64,000 nucleotides of DNA from Enterococcus caccae ATCC BAA-1240 (GCF_000407145.1 NZ_KE136472.1:1154157-1218156), one strand, 5' to 3'; shown: positions 37,180 through 53,009, numbered from the stretch's first letter. Numbers and translations are program-made. Notes: generated by a model from the letters alone, not told the origin.

Positions 37180-37815
37180 ATGAAACTTACCTCAAGACAA
37201 TTAGAGATCATCAAAATCGTCAAGGAAAATGAGCCAATCAGCGGTGACAGTATTGCCAAATCATTAGGATTAAGCCGTGCAACCTTGCGAAGTGATTTAG
37301 CGATTTTGACGATGACTGGTTTGCTTGATGCTAGACCAAAAGTGGGCTATTTTTACACAGGTCAGACAATTGAACCCCTGCTCTACGAAAAACTTTATAA
37401 AAAAACGGTAAAAGATATTATGTTGCCCCCCATACTTATTCATCAAAGTACTACAGTTTATGATGCTGTAACAAATTTGTTTATGTATGATGTTGGCTCT
37501 TTATATGTAAAAGACGATAATGATGAATTGAACGGTGTATTATCTCGAAAAGACCTACTACGGGCAGCCATCAGTAACCCAAATACCGAAAAAACTCCGG
37601 TTGCGATGATTATGAGCCGTATGCCTAACATCATCACAATCACCAGTGACCGTACGATTTTGGAAGCTGGCGGATTATTGATGCAACATAGTATTGATAC
37701 GATACCTGTCGTTGAAATCAATCAACCTAAAAAAGTGATTGGTAAAGTGACGAAAACTCGAATAATGTCTTACTTTATTAACGCAGGCCATGATATCGAA
37801 AAAGAAAACTATTAA
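37180..37815 (+). CDS. ccpN: CcpN-type repressor of gluconeogenic genes (HTH plus CBS pair)
   Basis: Protein of 211 residues. N-terminal winged HTH (S-R-Q-L-E-I-I-K-I-V and L-G-L-S-R-A-T-L-R-S-D) to about residue 60, then two CBS domains (D-I-M-L-P-P near 74 and I-M-S-R-M-P-N near 145). CcpN in B. subtilis represses gapB and pckA in response to the ATP/ADP ratio. Here it heads an operon with PDRP and fbp and faces ppdK, with matching operators in the shared region. Confidence 0.92.
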   Translation: MKLTSRQLEIIKIVKENEPISGDSIAKSLGLSRATLRSDLAILTMTGLLDARPKVGYFYTGQTIEPLLYEKLYKKTVKDIMLPPILIHQSTTVYDAVTNLFMYDVGSLYVKDDNDELNGVLSRKDLLRAAISNPNTEKTPVAMIMSRMPNIITITSDRTILEAGGLLMQHSIDTIPVVEINQPKKVIGKVTKTRIMSYFINAGHDIEKENY

Positions 37816-37867
37816 TTAGAACAAACAGAACTTAAAAAATCAAAACCTAAATTAGGAGAGTGCATTC

Positions 37868-38680
37868 ATGCAAAAGGAAAAAATCAAAATTTATTTAGTT
37901 TCAGATTCTGTAGGAGAAACAGCTCAAAAGATTATCTCAGCTGTATCTGCTCAATACCCAAGTATTGATATGAGCGATATTCAACGCTTTCCATTTATTA
38001 CAGACGAAGAATTATTACAACCGATTTTAAAAGATGCTCTACACGATAAAGCCGTAGTGGTAACCACTTTAGTAAACAAAAAACTAGTTAATCTAGTCAA
38101 AGATTTTGCTAAACGAACTGGCTTACAATATGTCGATTACATGAGCCCATTAAGTGAGATTGTTGAAGGAACTTTTGGTATCCAACCGTTACAGGAGCCA
38201 GGAGCTATCCATAAACTAAATGAACAATACTTTAGCCGTGTTTCTGCAATTGAATTCGCTGTAAGATATGATGACGGTAAAGACTCCAAAGGCTTTTTAG
38301 AAGCTGATTATGTCTTATTAGGCGTTTCTCGTACCTCCAAAACCCCATTAAGCATGTATATGGCTAATCGAAATCATAAAGTTGCTAATTTACCTTTGAT
38401 TCCTGAAGTGTCATTGCCTGCTGAATTAGATCAAATCGATCCGAAAAAAATCATTGGTTTGACAACCAGTATTGAGAGCTTAATGGACATTCGTAAATCT
38501 CGTTTACATTCACTCGGCTTAAAAGAGGATTCTGCTTATACAAATGCAGATCGGATTCAAGAAGAATTAGATTATGCCAATAGTGTTTTTGAAAAATATA
38601 ATGCTTTAGTTATCAATGTTGATAAAAAATCAATTGAAGAAACAAGCACCATCATTGAAGATTTAGCCAAAAACCAATAA
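37868..38680 (+). CDS. Pyruvate, phosphate dikinase regulatory protein (PDRP, DUF299)
   Basis: Protein of 270 residues with the P-loop-like G-V-S-R-T-S-K-T-P-L-S near residue 151 and S-D-S-V-G-E-T-A at the start. It is the bifunctional kinase/pyrophosphorylase that turns PPDK off (ADP-dependent Thr phosphorylation) and on. Encoded between ccpN and fbp and opposite ppdK, its target. TAGGAGAG precedes the ATG. Confidence 0.95.
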   Translation: MQKEKIKIYLVSDSVGETAQKIISAVSAQYPSIDMSDIQRFPFITDEELLQPILKDALHDKAVVVTTLVNKKLVNLVKDFAKRTGLQYVDYMSPLSEIVEGTFGIQPLQEPGAIHKLNEQYFSRVSAIEFAVRYDDGKDSKGFLEADYVLLGVSRTSKTPLSMYMANRNHKVANLPLIPEVSLPAELDQIDPKKIIGLTTSIESLMDIRKSRLHSLGLKEDSAYTNADRIQEELDYANSVFEKYNALVINVDKKSIEETSTIIEDLAKNQ

Positions 38681-38695
38681 TAAGGAGTCCTCTAG

Positions 38696-40597
38696 ATGAG
38701 TCACATCCAATCCAACGAGCTAATTGCCGAAATTATAAATCTGGAAGCTATTTTAAATTTACCAAAAGGTACCGAACATTTTATCAGTGACCTTCATGGA
38801 GAATTTGATGCATTCAATCATATTTTAAGAAATGGTTCTGGTAGTATTCGGGACAAAGTTTACACCCTTTTCAGTCAAAAGCTTTCTGCGGAACAAATGG
38901 ATGAACTCTGTTTTTTGATTTATTATCCTGAAGAAAAGCTTCAGACCTTAAAAAAACAAAAAATACTTGCTCAAAGCTGGTGGTTTGAAACAATTGAACG
39001 TCTACTGATTATTGTTCGTTTTTCTTCAAGTAAATATACTCGCTCAAAGGTGCGAAAGGCATTACCGAAAACCTATGCCTATATTTTAGAAGAATTGATT
39101 TATCAATATGATGAAACGACCGACAAAAAAGCTTATTATCGCCAAATCATTCACAAAATCATTGATCTGGGTGAGGCAGAACGTTTTATAGCAGATTTAG
39201 CTTATTTAACGCAACGCTTCGTAATCGATCATCTTCATGTGATTGGGGATATTTATGATCGCGGACCCCATCCAGATAAAATCATGGATTCTTTGATGGC
39301 CTACCATTCTCTCGATATCCAATGGGGCAATCATGATATTATTTGGTTAGGTGCAGTAAGTGGCTCGAAAGCTTGCTTAGCAAACGTCCTACGAATTTGC
39401 GCACGTTATGGTAACCTCGATCTTTTAGAGAACGCCTATGGCATTGATTTGCATCAATTGAAATCATTTAGTCGTAAAACTTATCAGGAAAATAATCACT
39501 TTAGGCCAAAACAAAACCCTTATAGACAGCTTTCACTAACAGAAATAACAGATGCAATGAAAATCCAACAAGCAATGGCCATTATTCAAGAAAAACTAGA
39601 AGGTCAGATCATTAAAAGGCGGCCAGATTTTAAAATGGAACACAGGTTATTACTGGACAAAATCCAAGACGACCAAATTGTAATCGACTATCGAACTTAT
39701 ACATTGATCAACGGTTGCTTTCAAACCGTCAAACAGACAGATCCTTATCAACTGTCGGCAGAAGAAAGTTTGGTTATAAACGATTTAATGGAACAATTCC
39801 AACACTCAAAAAAATTAAAACATCATATGGCTTTTCTATTAGAAAAAGGCTCACTTTATCTTCCTTATAACCACAACTTATTGATTCACGGTTGTATTCC
39901 ACTTAATGAAGACGGCTCATTTCAATCTGTTGTTTTTGCTGATAAAGAGTACGCAGGAAAACCATTACTTGATTTTTTTGAATCAACGATCAAAAAAGCA
40001 TTTGCTCATCCATGGCAAACCGAAGACTTCTCAACAGATATTGTCTGGTATCTATGGTGTGGAGAAAGTTCTTCACTTTTTGGTAAAACCGCAATGAAAA
40101 CTTTCGAACGTTATTTTATCAAAGAAAGTAACACCCATATAGAAGTCAAAAATGCTTATTACAAATTAAGAAACAATGCTAAAATCTGTCAGCAAATATT
40201 ACATTCTTTTGCACTTGATCAATCTGATGCTCATATTATCAACGGACATACTCCAGTAAAATTGATTAAAGGTGAATCACCTATCAAAGCTGATGGAAAA
40301 ATGATCGTGATCGACGGTGGCTTTTCTCGTGCTTATCAAAAAGTTACAGGAATCGCAGGCTACACGCTCTTATATAATTCCTTTGGCATGCAGCTTGCTG
40401 CCCACAAGCCGTTTTCAGATAAAGAAACTGCGATTAAAAAAAACGATGATATCGTTTCTACACGACAAATCGTTGATCGACAGACAAAACGACTACAAGT
40501 TAAAGATACAACGATTGGTATGTCTTTGTTACAAGATACGGTCCAATTAAAACAACAATTAGAAAATCATATCCGATTTTCTTCTAATGAAAAGTGA
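38696..40597 (+). CDS. fbp: Class III fructose-1,6-bisphosphatase
   Basis: Protein of 633 residues, the length of the Firmicute class III enzyme. It has calcineurin-like metal motifs F-I-S-D-L-H-G-E-F-D near residue 30, G-D-I-Y-D-R-G-P near 187, G-N-H-D near 212 and N-G-H-T-P near 515. It catalyses the committed gluconeogenic step. It follows PDRP by 15 bases with AAGGAG, forming the ccpN-PDRP-fbp operon. Confidence 0.95.
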   Translation: MSHIQSNELIAEIINLEAILNLPKGTEHFISDLHGEFDAFNHILRNGSGSIRDKVYTLFSQKLSAEQMDELCFLIYYPEEKLQTLKKQKILAQSWWFETIERLLIIVRFSSSKYTRSKVRKALPKTYAYILEELIYQYDETTDKKAYYRQIIHKIIDLGEAERFIADLAYLTQRFVIDHLHVIGDIYDRGPHPDKIMDSLMAYHSLDIQWGNHDIIWLGAVSGSKACLANVLRICARYGNLDLLENAYGIDLHQLKSFSRKTYQENNHFRPKQNPYRQLSLTEITDAMKIQQAMAIIQEKLEGQIIKRRPDFKMEHRLLLDKIQDDQIVIDYRTYTLINGCFQTVKQTDPYQLSAEESLVINDLMEQFQHSKKLKHHMAFLLEKGSLYLPYNHNLLIHGCIPLNEDGSFQSVVFADKEYAGKPLLDFFESTIKKAFAHPWQTEDFSTDIVWYLWCGESSSLFGKTAMKTFERYFIKESNTHIEVKNAYYKLRNNAKICQQILHSFALDQSDAHIINGHTPVKLIKGESPIKADGKMIVIDGGFSRAYQKVTGIAGYTLLYNSFGMQLAAHKPFSDKETAIKKNDDIVSTRQIVDRQTKRLQVKDTTIGMSLLQDTVQLKQQLENHIRFSSNEK

Positions 40598-40650
40598 GTG
40601 GCACATAACGTTTCAAGTCATATTCCACTCACTTAGAATCCAGATAAACG

Positions 40651-40742
40651 ATTGCAACAGAAGTAACCCCTTCGGAAATAAGCTGACATTGCATAATACC
40701 GACTTAGTTCTGGTGATTAAATACTTCTGTTGCAATTTTTTT
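40651..40742 (+). terminator. Terminator of the fbp operon, with unusually long loop
   Basis: ATTGCAACAGAAGTA (40651-40665) and TACTTCTGTTGCAAT (40722-40736) pair perfectly over 15 bases, enclosing 56 bases, then TTTTTTTATT. The loop holds smaller stems. The convergent ABC gene on the minus strand has no other terminator in sight. Confidence 0.7.
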
Positions 40743-40743
40743 A

Positions 40744-41403
40744 TTAATTAATCGATTCAAATACTTGGTTTTTTAGCTCATATACTTTATCACAAGCTTT
40801 CGCTACTTCTTGTTCATGCGTTACGATAATAATACATTTTTTGCCTTCATGGGCTACCTTTTTAAATAATTGAACTATATCTTTTGATGCTTTTTCATCC
40901 AAATTCCCTGTAGGTTCATCTGCAACAATCAATTCATGATCACAGCACAATGCCCTAACAATCGCTACCCGCTGTTGTTGACCCCCAGAAAGTTCGGTAA
41001 CTTTCTTTTTTGCAAGTATTTCATCAATGCCGACATGTGCTAAATTTTCTAATGCATAGGCTTTTTTATCTGGTTGCTTTGAACTGGATATCGCCATTGC
41101 TGTTAATACATTATCTAAGGCTGACATGTAAGGTAATAAATTATATGCTTGAAAAATAATCGATACATCATTTTTACGATAATTTCTGAGACCAATTTTA
41201 GTTAAAGGTTTACCGTTGTATAAAATAGTTCCTGCTTTAGGTACCTCTAAACCTGCAATCAACGAAAGAAATGTCGTCTTGCCAGAACCACTCGCACCTA
41301 AAATAGCATACATTTTATCTCGTTGAAATTCTAAATTTACATTCTTGTAAAGAATTTCTTGTTCATTTTTATACCAATAGCCAACTTCTTTGGTTTGTAA
41401 CAT
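40744..41403 (-). CDS. ABC transporter ATP-binding protein (MacB/LolD type)
   Basis: ATPase of 219 residues: Walker A G-A-S-G-S-G-K-T-T near 34, signature L-S-G-G-Q-Q-Q-R near 140, Walker B L-I-V-A-D-E-P-T-G-N-L-D near 157. Co-transcribed with the FtsX-type permease upstream (15-base gap). The pair looks like an exporter or mechanotransducer for peptides or lipoproteins; cargo unknown. Confidence 0.93.
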   Translation of the reverse strand: MLQTKEVGYWYKNEQEILYKNVNLEFQRDKMYAILGASGSGKTTFLSLIAGLEVPKAGTILYNGKPLTKIGLRNYRKNDVSIIFQAYNLLPYMSALDNVLTAMAISSSKQPDKKAYALENLAHVGIDEILAKKKVTELSGGQQQRVAIVRALCCDHELIVADEPTGNLDEKASKDIVQLFKKVAHEGKKCIIIVTHEQEVAKACDKVYELKNQVFESIN

Positions 41404-41418
41404 TTGGTTTCCTCTTTT

Positions 41419-42933
41419 CTATGTGGTTAATATTTTTTTAGGTTGTAGTCTTAAAATTCCGATGGAGGATAATACAATTGAGCAAAAACTGATCAAGAGT
41501 CCCAAACCACCTAATGTTGCGACTTCTTTTGGCTGAACTGCGATATTTAACTCTTTGATCGTCTCAGCAGCTTCTTTTGAACTGGTTCCCATTCCATTTA
41601 TCCCACCTCTACTAGGTCCTTCTTGTCCTTGATTCCCTCTGGCACCTATTTTATCTTGATTATTTTCAGCTTGTTGAGCCACTTCAGTTTGTTGACCGAT
41701 CAACTGCTCGCCTACAATATTCCCTATGATATTTCCACTAAATGTTGCAATCATTAATGCTACGAACATACACAGCATAATTTCACTAAAAAATTGTAAA
41801 ATGACTTTAAAACGAGACTCTCCAAGCGATAAGAGTACGCCAATTTCATAACGTCTTTCTCTGATTGTCATCATCACGATCAATGTTAAAATAATGATTC
41901 CGGCAATCGCGACTAAAATAACGATATTTCTTGCAAAACTCGACACATTCGTCAATGGTTGCAACATTTGTTGATACGCTTTGTCGTTTGTTTGTAAACT
42001 CAAATTTTCCGTATTAATCAGTTTTTCAGCAGCTTCAACGAAAGAATTCATTTGTTTTGGATCTTCAAGTGTATAAAAAGCAGAATCAATCGTCCCTTTA
42101 GTGTCTCCTCCTTTCAGCGTATTAGCAAATGTATACGATGTATATAATGTGTTTGCCGGATTTAACAAATTAAACATCATGCCCATGCTATCACCGTTTT
42201 CGGAGGTATTATAGATTCCTTTGACTTTCAATTCATATGTTTTCGTGTCATCTTCTGGGCTCGTGAGTTTAAATGTACTACCAATTTTTAGCTCATTAGC
42301 ATCAGCTAAACTTTGTTCAATAACGACATGGTTTGTCTCTTCATCTGCTTCACTGATTGCTTCGCCTTCTACAACCTCAGCCACACCATCCGAAAAATCA
42401 CTTAACATAGATAAGTTCATGACCCCACTGACCTGAAAATCACTTTGTTTCATACTCTGCATAGGAGCTCCGCCCATGCTCTCACCTTCTTGAGCAGATC
42501 GTCCTGATGTCCCCTGCTCAGTGTTAGTATCGTTGTTCGTTGTTTCGCTTTCTGTTGTGTTTGAAATTGGTGTGATCCCATCACTCGCTCCAGCAGCTGA
42601 TGAAGAGAACAATGAATAGGCTTTAACATTGTCCAATCCTGCGATTTTTTGCGCATCTGCTAGCGAAACAGGTGTTAAACTAAAACTATCTGGATCTGGT
42701 TTTCCTTCATTACGATCCCCTCGGTCTGTTTCCATCGCAGTTGCTCGATTCGCCGAAAGTGTAACCGTTGCACCTACACTTTTTTTTGCATTTTCTATCG
42801 CACTCAATGCTGCACTTTGAATCGTTAATCCTGCTAAAATAAAAATCAAAATAGCGGAAAAAACAGCACAGAGTAACAATGTCCTTCCCTTTTTCGCTTT
42901 CATACTTAATCGTGATCGTTTTATAAAATTCAT
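41419..42933 (-). CDS. MacB/FtsX-type ABC transporter permease
   Basis: Protein of 504 residues. One N-terminal helix (about 18-40), a large extracellular domain rich in Ser, Asp and Gln (about 50-340) containing G-R-S-A-Q-E-G-E-S-M-G-G, then three helices (about 335, 385 and 475). It shows the MacB layout. The start at 42933 was chosen because GAGGAGG lies 7 bases upstream; the earlier start at 42966 has none. It acts with the adjacent ATPase. Confidence 0.9.
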   Translation of the reverse strand: MNFIKRSRLSMKAKKGRTLLLCAVFSAILIFILAGLTIQSAALSAIENAKKSVGATVTLSANRATAMETDRGDRNEGKPDPDSFSLTPVSLADAQKIAGLDNVKAYSLFSSSAAGASDGITPISNTTESETTNNDTNTEQGTSGRSAQEGESMGGAPMQSMKQSDFQVSGVMNLSMLSDFSDGVAEVVEGEAISEADEETNHVVIEQSLADANELKIGSTFKLTSPEDDTKTYELKVKGIYNTSENGDSMGMMFNLLNPANTLYTSYTFANTLKGGDTKGTIDSAFYTLEDPKQMNSFVEAAEKLINTENLSLQTNDKAYQQMLQPLTNVSSFARNIVILVAIAGIIILTLIVMMTIRERRYEIGVLLSLGESRFKVILQFFSEIMLCMFVALMIATFSGNIIGNIVGEQLIGQQTEVAQQAENNQDKIGARGNQGQEGPSRGGINGMGTSSKEAAETIKELNIAVQPKEVATLGGLGLLISFCSIVLSSIGILRLQPKKILTT

Positions 42934-43138
42934 ATAAATCCTCCTCGTATAGCAACTAAATAACATCTATTACTTTAGTTCACTTACCTTAAACAAAGCT
43001 TAAAACTAATCTCTCCTTTCTTTTTAACGAACCTTGCAAATCGACGAAAAAAATGATTAAATGGTTGTGGTCGTATTTTTTATTAAATGTTGAATATGAT
43101 CGGATTATCTGATTTTTTGAGAAAGGATCGAACGTTCG

Positions 43139-44095
43139 TTGAAAAAACAGAAAATGACGCTATATGGAATGATTTTTTCTATTTGTTTCTTTTTGATCGT
43201 ATCGTTCTTTTTTTCTACTCATACAGTAGATTACGCAAACGAAACAGAAACAAGCGGAAAAGTAGCGATTCCTGTTGTGAAAAAAGCTCCTTCTCATGTT
43301 GAAAATGTGGAGCCAATCGAAAAAGAGACCCCAGAACTTACAGATTTTTATCATAAAATCGAGCAAACGATGACTGACACAGCCAAAACATTTACTGGTG
43401 ATGTTGGCATAACTTACGTAGATTTAACAACTGGAAAGCAGATTTCTATCAATGGAACAAAAGAATTTTACAGTGCAAGCACCATCAAAGTTCCTTTGGC
43501 TATGATGATTGCTGATAAGGTTCAGTCTGGCAGTTTAAAATGGGATGATCAACTGACCTTTAATGAAAAAGAAGATTATGAAGATGGAACTGGAATTATT
43601 ATTAACAATATCCAACCTAGCTATTCATTAAGAACACTTCAAGAATACAGTATCACCTACTCAGATAACATTGCTAAAAACATGTTATATGATACTTTTG
43701 GTGGTGATGTTGCAGCTAAAAAAGCGCTATATGCTCATTTTTTACAAAAGGAAACAGATTGGGATGACGCAAAATTCACCTCTGAAGATGCCGCAAAAAT
43801 CCTTAAAATTTTGTTTGAAGAAAAATCATCAAACCAAGAATATCAGACCATTTATAACTATATGAAAAATACAGTGTTCCATGAACGTCTGGAAACGCCC
43901 ACAACTTCTGGCAAGGTTGCTCATAAAATCGGCTCTTATGCTGGGTTTCTACATGATATTGGAATCTTAGAAACAGAACATCCCTTTATTTTAGCTGTTT
44001 TTACAAATGGTGAAACAGATGCTGGTATTTCATTTATTTCAACTCTTACGGATCAATTATGGGCTGTTCAGAACAATGCGTATCCAAAAAAATAG
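43139..44095 (+). CDS. Class A beta-lactamase-fold serine hydrolase
   Basis: Protein of 318 residues. A signal anchor (about 10-30), then a beta-lactamase-like domain: S-T-I-K (S-x-x-K) near residue 115, Y-S-D-N-I (SDN) near 178, and H-K-I-G-S (K-T-G replaced by K-I-G) near 262. It is closest to the class A-like proteins of Gram-positives, not a proven beta-lactamase. I read the start as TTG at 43139 (AAAGGA 11 bases up); the ATG at 43154 is an alternative. CGAACGTTCG, a 10-bp palindrome, lies at 43129-43138 at the start. Confidence 0.85.
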   Translation: MKKQKMTLYGMIFSICFFLIVSFFFSTHTVDYANETETSGKVAIPVVKKAPSHVENVEPIEKETPELTDFYHKIEQTMTDTAKTFTGDVGITYVDLTTGKQISINGTKEFYSASTIKVPLAMMIADKVQSGSLKWDDQLTFNEKEDYEDGTGIIINNIQPSYSLRTLQEYSITYSDNIAKNMLYDTFGGDVAAKKALYAHFLQKETDWDDAKFTSEDAAKILKILFEEKSSNQEYQTIYNYMKNTVFHERLETPTTSGKVAHKIGSYAGFLHDIGILETEHPFILAVFTNGETDAGISFISTLTDQLWAVQNNAYPKK

Positions 44096-44133
44096 AGAAA
44101 AGATAACTTCATTCGTTATCTCTTCTCTATTTT
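44088..44133. terminator. Bidirectional terminator between the serine hydrolase and ntp operon
   Basis: AATAGAGAAAAGATAAC and GTTATCTCTTCTCTATT form a 17-base stem with a 7-base loop. T-runs lie on both sides, so it ends the V-ATPase operon and the convergent hydrolase gene. Confidence 0.85.
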
Positions 44134-44141
44134 TATTTTAG

Positions 44142-44777
44142 TCAGGTATTGCTACCCATATTTTTGATCTTAATCAAACGTGTGATCTCACTTCGCTCAT
44201 TTTCTTCCAATTTCATCTGGATATAATAAATCGTTTCTTCTAGTTGCGGTATCGTCATATACTCTAATGCATTCACCCGTCGACGAGTTTTTTCGATCTC
44301 TTCTGACATCAACTGACACGTTTTTTCAACTTCTGCTAATTCAAGTAACTTTGGTAAAATCGTTGAAATTTTATCAAATGCGGCATCTAATTCAGCATTT
44401 GAGTTGAGATAACCATAATTTAACGGTGCTTCTACGATGGTTTCATCATAATGGAAGTTCATGATCGGAACTGTCACACTCATGATATTTTTCTCAATTA
44501 CATCAAGCGATACATCATTCGCTGGAATGGCTACTAATTCTTCAATGAACGCTTCGTTCAATGTCGCATTCGCTAAAACAAAACGTGAGAGAGCCGCTGT
44601 CAATTCTTGCTCTACATTGATTCTGAGCTGATTGTTTTTTTTGACAAGTAAAATAAAACGGCGCATCAATTCATCTTGTTTGTCTTTTAATAATTTATGT
44701 CCTCGTGTTGCAGTTCCCAGTTGCTTCTTTAAACGAGAGAGTTCCATTCGAGTAGGATTCACATTTAAGCGTACCAT
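44142..44777 (-). CDS. ntpD: V-type Na+-ATPase subunit D (central stalk)
   Basis: Protein of 211 residues with the subunit D coiled coil. It starts [16 protein letters not shown] and has R-R-R-V-N-A-L-E-Y near 165. With G it forms the rotor shaft in the A3B3 ring. The start is 7 bases after ntpB. It is the last gene of the operon here; no ntpH or ntpJ follows before the terminator. Confidence 0.95.
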   Translation of the reverse strand: MVRLNVNPTRMELSRLKKQLGTATRGHKLLKDKQDELMRRFILLVKKNNQLRINVEQELTAALSRFVLANATLNEAFIEELVAIPANDVSLDVIEKNIMSVTVPIMNFHYDETIVEAPLNYGYLNSNAELDAAFDKISTILPKLLELAEVEKTCQLMSEEIEKTRRRVNALEYMTIPQLEETIYYIQMKLEENERSEITRLIKIKNMGSNT

Positions 44778-44783
44778 TTTCGA

Positions 44784-47940
<3,157 letters not shown>

Positions 47941-48133
47941 TCCTCCTATTCAGAAAAGCTATGCAGGCCCTTTTAACACTGCCAGAAAAATAGGAAAATA
48001 CGATTGAGGTGTTCTTTACCTCTTTCTTACTTTATCTTTTCTTCCGAAGTCTTAACCTGTATAGCTAAATCACTCGTTATACTCAGTAAGACAATTTTAC
48101 CTTTGTGTCTCACCTTTAAAACTTTTCAACATA

Positions 48134-48445
48134 CTACAATATATTTTGTCCAACCGCTCTTTCAACATTATCCTGAATTTCCTTCAACCCAATGCCTTTT
48201 GTGCCTTCGTGGCTTGGAATCAAAATAATTGCTGGTGTGACGTCACTTTTATAGCGATCAATCGTTTCAGTCGCTAATTCAGAAGCTTCTTCAGTGATAA
48301 AAATAACTCCGAAATTATTTCTTGCCATACTTTCAATCGTTTCCCTAATTTGTTTAGATGAAACAGCATAAATGACCTCAAAGCCAAAGAGTTTGAATGG
48401 CATAACAGAATCTCTATCGCCAATAACACCAATCTTATAAGCCAT
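48134..48445 (-). CDS. ntpG: V-type Na+-ATPase subunit F/G (NtpG, central stalk)
   Basis: Protein of 103 residues starting [13 protein letters not shown] with I-I-L-I-P near 74, the V/A-ATPase subunit F fold. It binds subunit D in the shaft. It overlaps ntpC by 11 bases. The 190-base gap to ntpA holds no gene but includes a GAGGT/ACCTC hairpin. Confidence 0.94.
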   Translation of the reverse strand: MAYKIGVIGDRDSVMPFKLFGFEVIYAVSSKQIRETIESMARNNFGVIFITEEASELATETIDRYKSDVTPAIILIPSHEGTKGIGLKEIQDNVERAVGQNIL

Positions 48446-49436
48446 CTATCATCCGCATCCTTTCTCTTACAACTTCTACTGGAAAATTACTTCGCTTGCT
48501 GACTAAAATCAGTCGTAAATTTTTCCACTCAACTTCTTTTGCATTTAAAAATGCCACTAATGGTAATGGGCCAAACGCCATGATCTTCGCTTTATCAAAC
48601 AGACTCGTTAAATAATCGTCTTTGACTTTTTCAAAAGCTACTAAATCCAATTCTTTTGTATCAGTAGATACAATCGACTGAATCAGTCGTCCATAAGTAG
48701 TATTTAATACAAAATCAGTAAAACTCGTTAATGGCTGCTCTGTAAAATCCAAAAATTGTTCTTTAGAAATACTGCCTGAGCTAGATAAAACTGTCGACAA
48801 AAAATTCTCGTGTCGTCCTTGAACGATGCCTCTAGCCATCGTAGAAATATTTGTTAGATCGATAAACGCGACGACTTCCGTAAGGATATCCTTGTCATTC
48901 AGCGTTTCCGCTAATTGCTTCTGGAATGTTAGAAAATTACGATCATAAATAATATCGATTGCCTGCAATGTAGAAGATTCTTGGAAGTAATCTAACACTT
49001 CCAGAATGGCATTCATCAGTACTTCAGGTAATTCAGTAGAAACTCGTGTTCGAATCGCACTTTTTAATGTTTCGATAGAATAGCGCCCATCATCAATAAA
49101 CAAATCATCTAGATTTTTCCCAGTCAACTCAGCTTTTGTTAAGACCTTTAAGTTGTGAAATGTTGCTCTTGAAGTATAAATCATAATTACTTCTGGTTCT
49201 GGAGCCAAGTCATACAACCATTCATACAATTTCCCTTTTTCTTTTGAATAAATATATTCAAAATTTTCTGCAAAATCGGTTGTCATATATGTTCCATAAA
49301 CTGTATTTTTTAAAAGCTCTTTTAGCTCATTGCTATTTTTTGCATTCAATAATTGTTCATATTGAGCATTAGTTAACAGCTCTGTTTCTTTAAGACGAAT
49401 TAAGGGGTTGATTTGATTATATGCAGTCTCTTTCAT
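48435..49436 (-). CDS. ntpC: V-type Na+-ATPase subunit C/d (NtpC)
   Basis: Protein of 333 residues, all helical, with N-T-V-Y-G-T-Y near residue 45 and the ending [15 protein letters not shown]. It links the central shaft to the K ring. AGGAGGAACAGG precedes its start. A structured 168-base gap separates it from ntpE. Confidence 0.93.
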   Translation of the reverse strand: MKETAYNQINPLIRLKETELLTNAQYEQLLNAKNSNELKELLKNTVYGTYMTTDFAENFEYIYSKEKGKLYEWLYDLAPEPEVIMIYTSRATFHNLKVLTKAELTGKNLDDLFIDDGRYSIETLKSAIRTRVSTELPEVLMNAILEVLDYFQESSTLQAIDIIYDRNFLTFQKQLAETLNDKDILTEVVAFIDLTNISTMARGIVQGRHENFLSTVLSSSGSISKEQFLDFTEQPLTSFTDFVLNTTYGRLIQSIVSTDTKELDLVAFEKVKDDYLTSLFDKAKIMAFGPLPLVAFLNAKEVEWKNLRLILVSKRSNFPVEVVRERMRMIDGL

Positions 49437-49460
49437 CCTGTTCCTCCTAACCTAAAATCT

Positions 49461-49585
49461 GAACGAGTCTGTATCGCTTTGACAAAAAAGTATCTTTCCA
49501 GTATGTTCTCCTCATGCACCGTTTCTCTTTACGGAAAAACTATCCTGTGAAGCAAGATACCTTTATATGCGTTCCAAACTCGTTC
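49461..49585 (-). other. Structured intercistronic RNA between ntpE and ntpC
   Basis: On the transcript GAACGAGTTTG (49575-49585) pairs with CAGACTCGTTC (49461-49471) over 11 bases including one G-U. Inside, GTATCTT pairs with AAGATAC and CCGT with ACGG. The nested stems suggest an mRNA processing or stability element between subunits needed in different amounts. Folded by eye. Confidence 0.55.
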
Positions 49586-49604
49586 CCCTTCATATAAAAA
49601 CTAT

Positions 49605-50186
49605 TTATTGGAACAACATTTCTGCAAGTTGAAAACTTTCCATTTTTTTAATTTCTTGAACCAAACTTGAAAATAAAAAATTATACTCAATGCCCTCTTT
49701 GGAAACAATAAACCCGCCTACGCTCGGAATGACCTCGGGGTCCAAATGGAGTTTCATTTTTTCTGTTGCATGATCCAGTAGCCATTGATATGATAGCTTA
49801 CCTTTAGAAAGCTCGCCTAATTTCAGGTTAGCTTCCCCTTCAATTGGCAATTGAGACATAATTTGTTCAGCAAATTCTTGAAATTCAGCTGGCGTCCACT
49901 GATTCATTCGTTCAATTGACTCTGAAAATAACTGTTCTAGATAGTCTTGCTTTTGGTTCAACGTAGCTTGTTTAATTTCCAATTGTTGACGATGTTCTTT
50001 TTGCTTAAAAGCTTTATTTGTCTGTTCTTGATTTTTCTCAATCAGCGTACTTTCTTTTAAAAATAGTGCCTCTTCCTGTTCTTGGTACTCTTGATCAATT
50101 CGAGCAGTTTCCACTTTTTTTAATGCTGAAACTTCTATTTGACCTTTTTCAAGAATTTGTTCGACAATTTTTTCGATTGCATCCAT
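49605..50186 (-). CDS. ntpE: V-type Na+-ATPase subunit E (peripheral stalk)
   Basis: Protein of 193 residues. A long N-terminal helix rich in Gln, Glu and Lys (about 1-100), then a globular part with D-P-E-V-I-P-S-V-G-G-F-I near 150, the vATP-synt_E pattern. With NtpF it builds the peripheral stalk. AGGAGGAAAAAA precedes the ATG. 13 bases after ntpK. Confidence 0.93.
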   Translation of the reverse strand: MDAIEKIVEQILEKGQIEVSALKKVETARIDQEYQEQEEALFLKESTLIEKNQEQTNKAFKQKEHRQQLEIKQATLNQKQDYLEQLFSESIERMNQWTPAEFQEFAEQIMSQLPIEGEANLKLGELSKGKLSYQWLLDHATEKMKLHLDPEVIPSVGGFIVSKEGIEYNFLFSSLVQEIKKMESFQLAEMLFQ

Positions 50187-50199
50187 TTTTTTCCTCCTA

Positions 50200-52664
<2,465 letters not shown>

Positions 52665-52678
<14 letters not shown>

Positions 52679-53009
52679 AGATTGTTTTCACCCTTTCTAT
52701 TACAAGATCAATAATAGAATTTTTGTTTTTTTCATATTTCTCTTTGAAAATTTGATTTTGCTCTTTTGCATCACTTAACAAAAGATCCTTTTGTTTTTGA
52801 AGTTGTTCATTTTTTTGTGACTCTAGCGTTTGAAGTAGCGTTGTTACTTTTTCTTGACTATCAGCTTGCTTTCGTTTAAATGCCTCTGCTTTTTGCTGTT
52901 CATATTTGTTCATTTCTACTTTAGCAGCTTGCCGCATTTTTTCTACACACTTTTCTGCCTCCTGAATCTTATCCAATGCTTTTAAAACCAATTTTTTCAC
53001 CCCTATCAT
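52665..53009 (-). CDS. ntpF: V-type Na+-ATPase subunit F/H (NtpF, peripheral stalk)
   Basis: Protein of 114 residues, almost entirely one helix (K-A-L-D-K-I-Q-E-A-E-K onward), ending in V-I-E-R-V-K-T-I-Y. First gene of the operon. It pairs with NtpE. The ATG at 53009 has a poor ribosome site. A TTG six codons in (52991) follows AGGGGTG with good spacing and may be the true start. Confidence 0.88.

Noticed and set aside
43087..43302. 71-codon plus-strand frame overlapping the serine hydrolase start
   Set aside because: Out of frame with a clear signal-anchored hydrolase and without a ribosome site.
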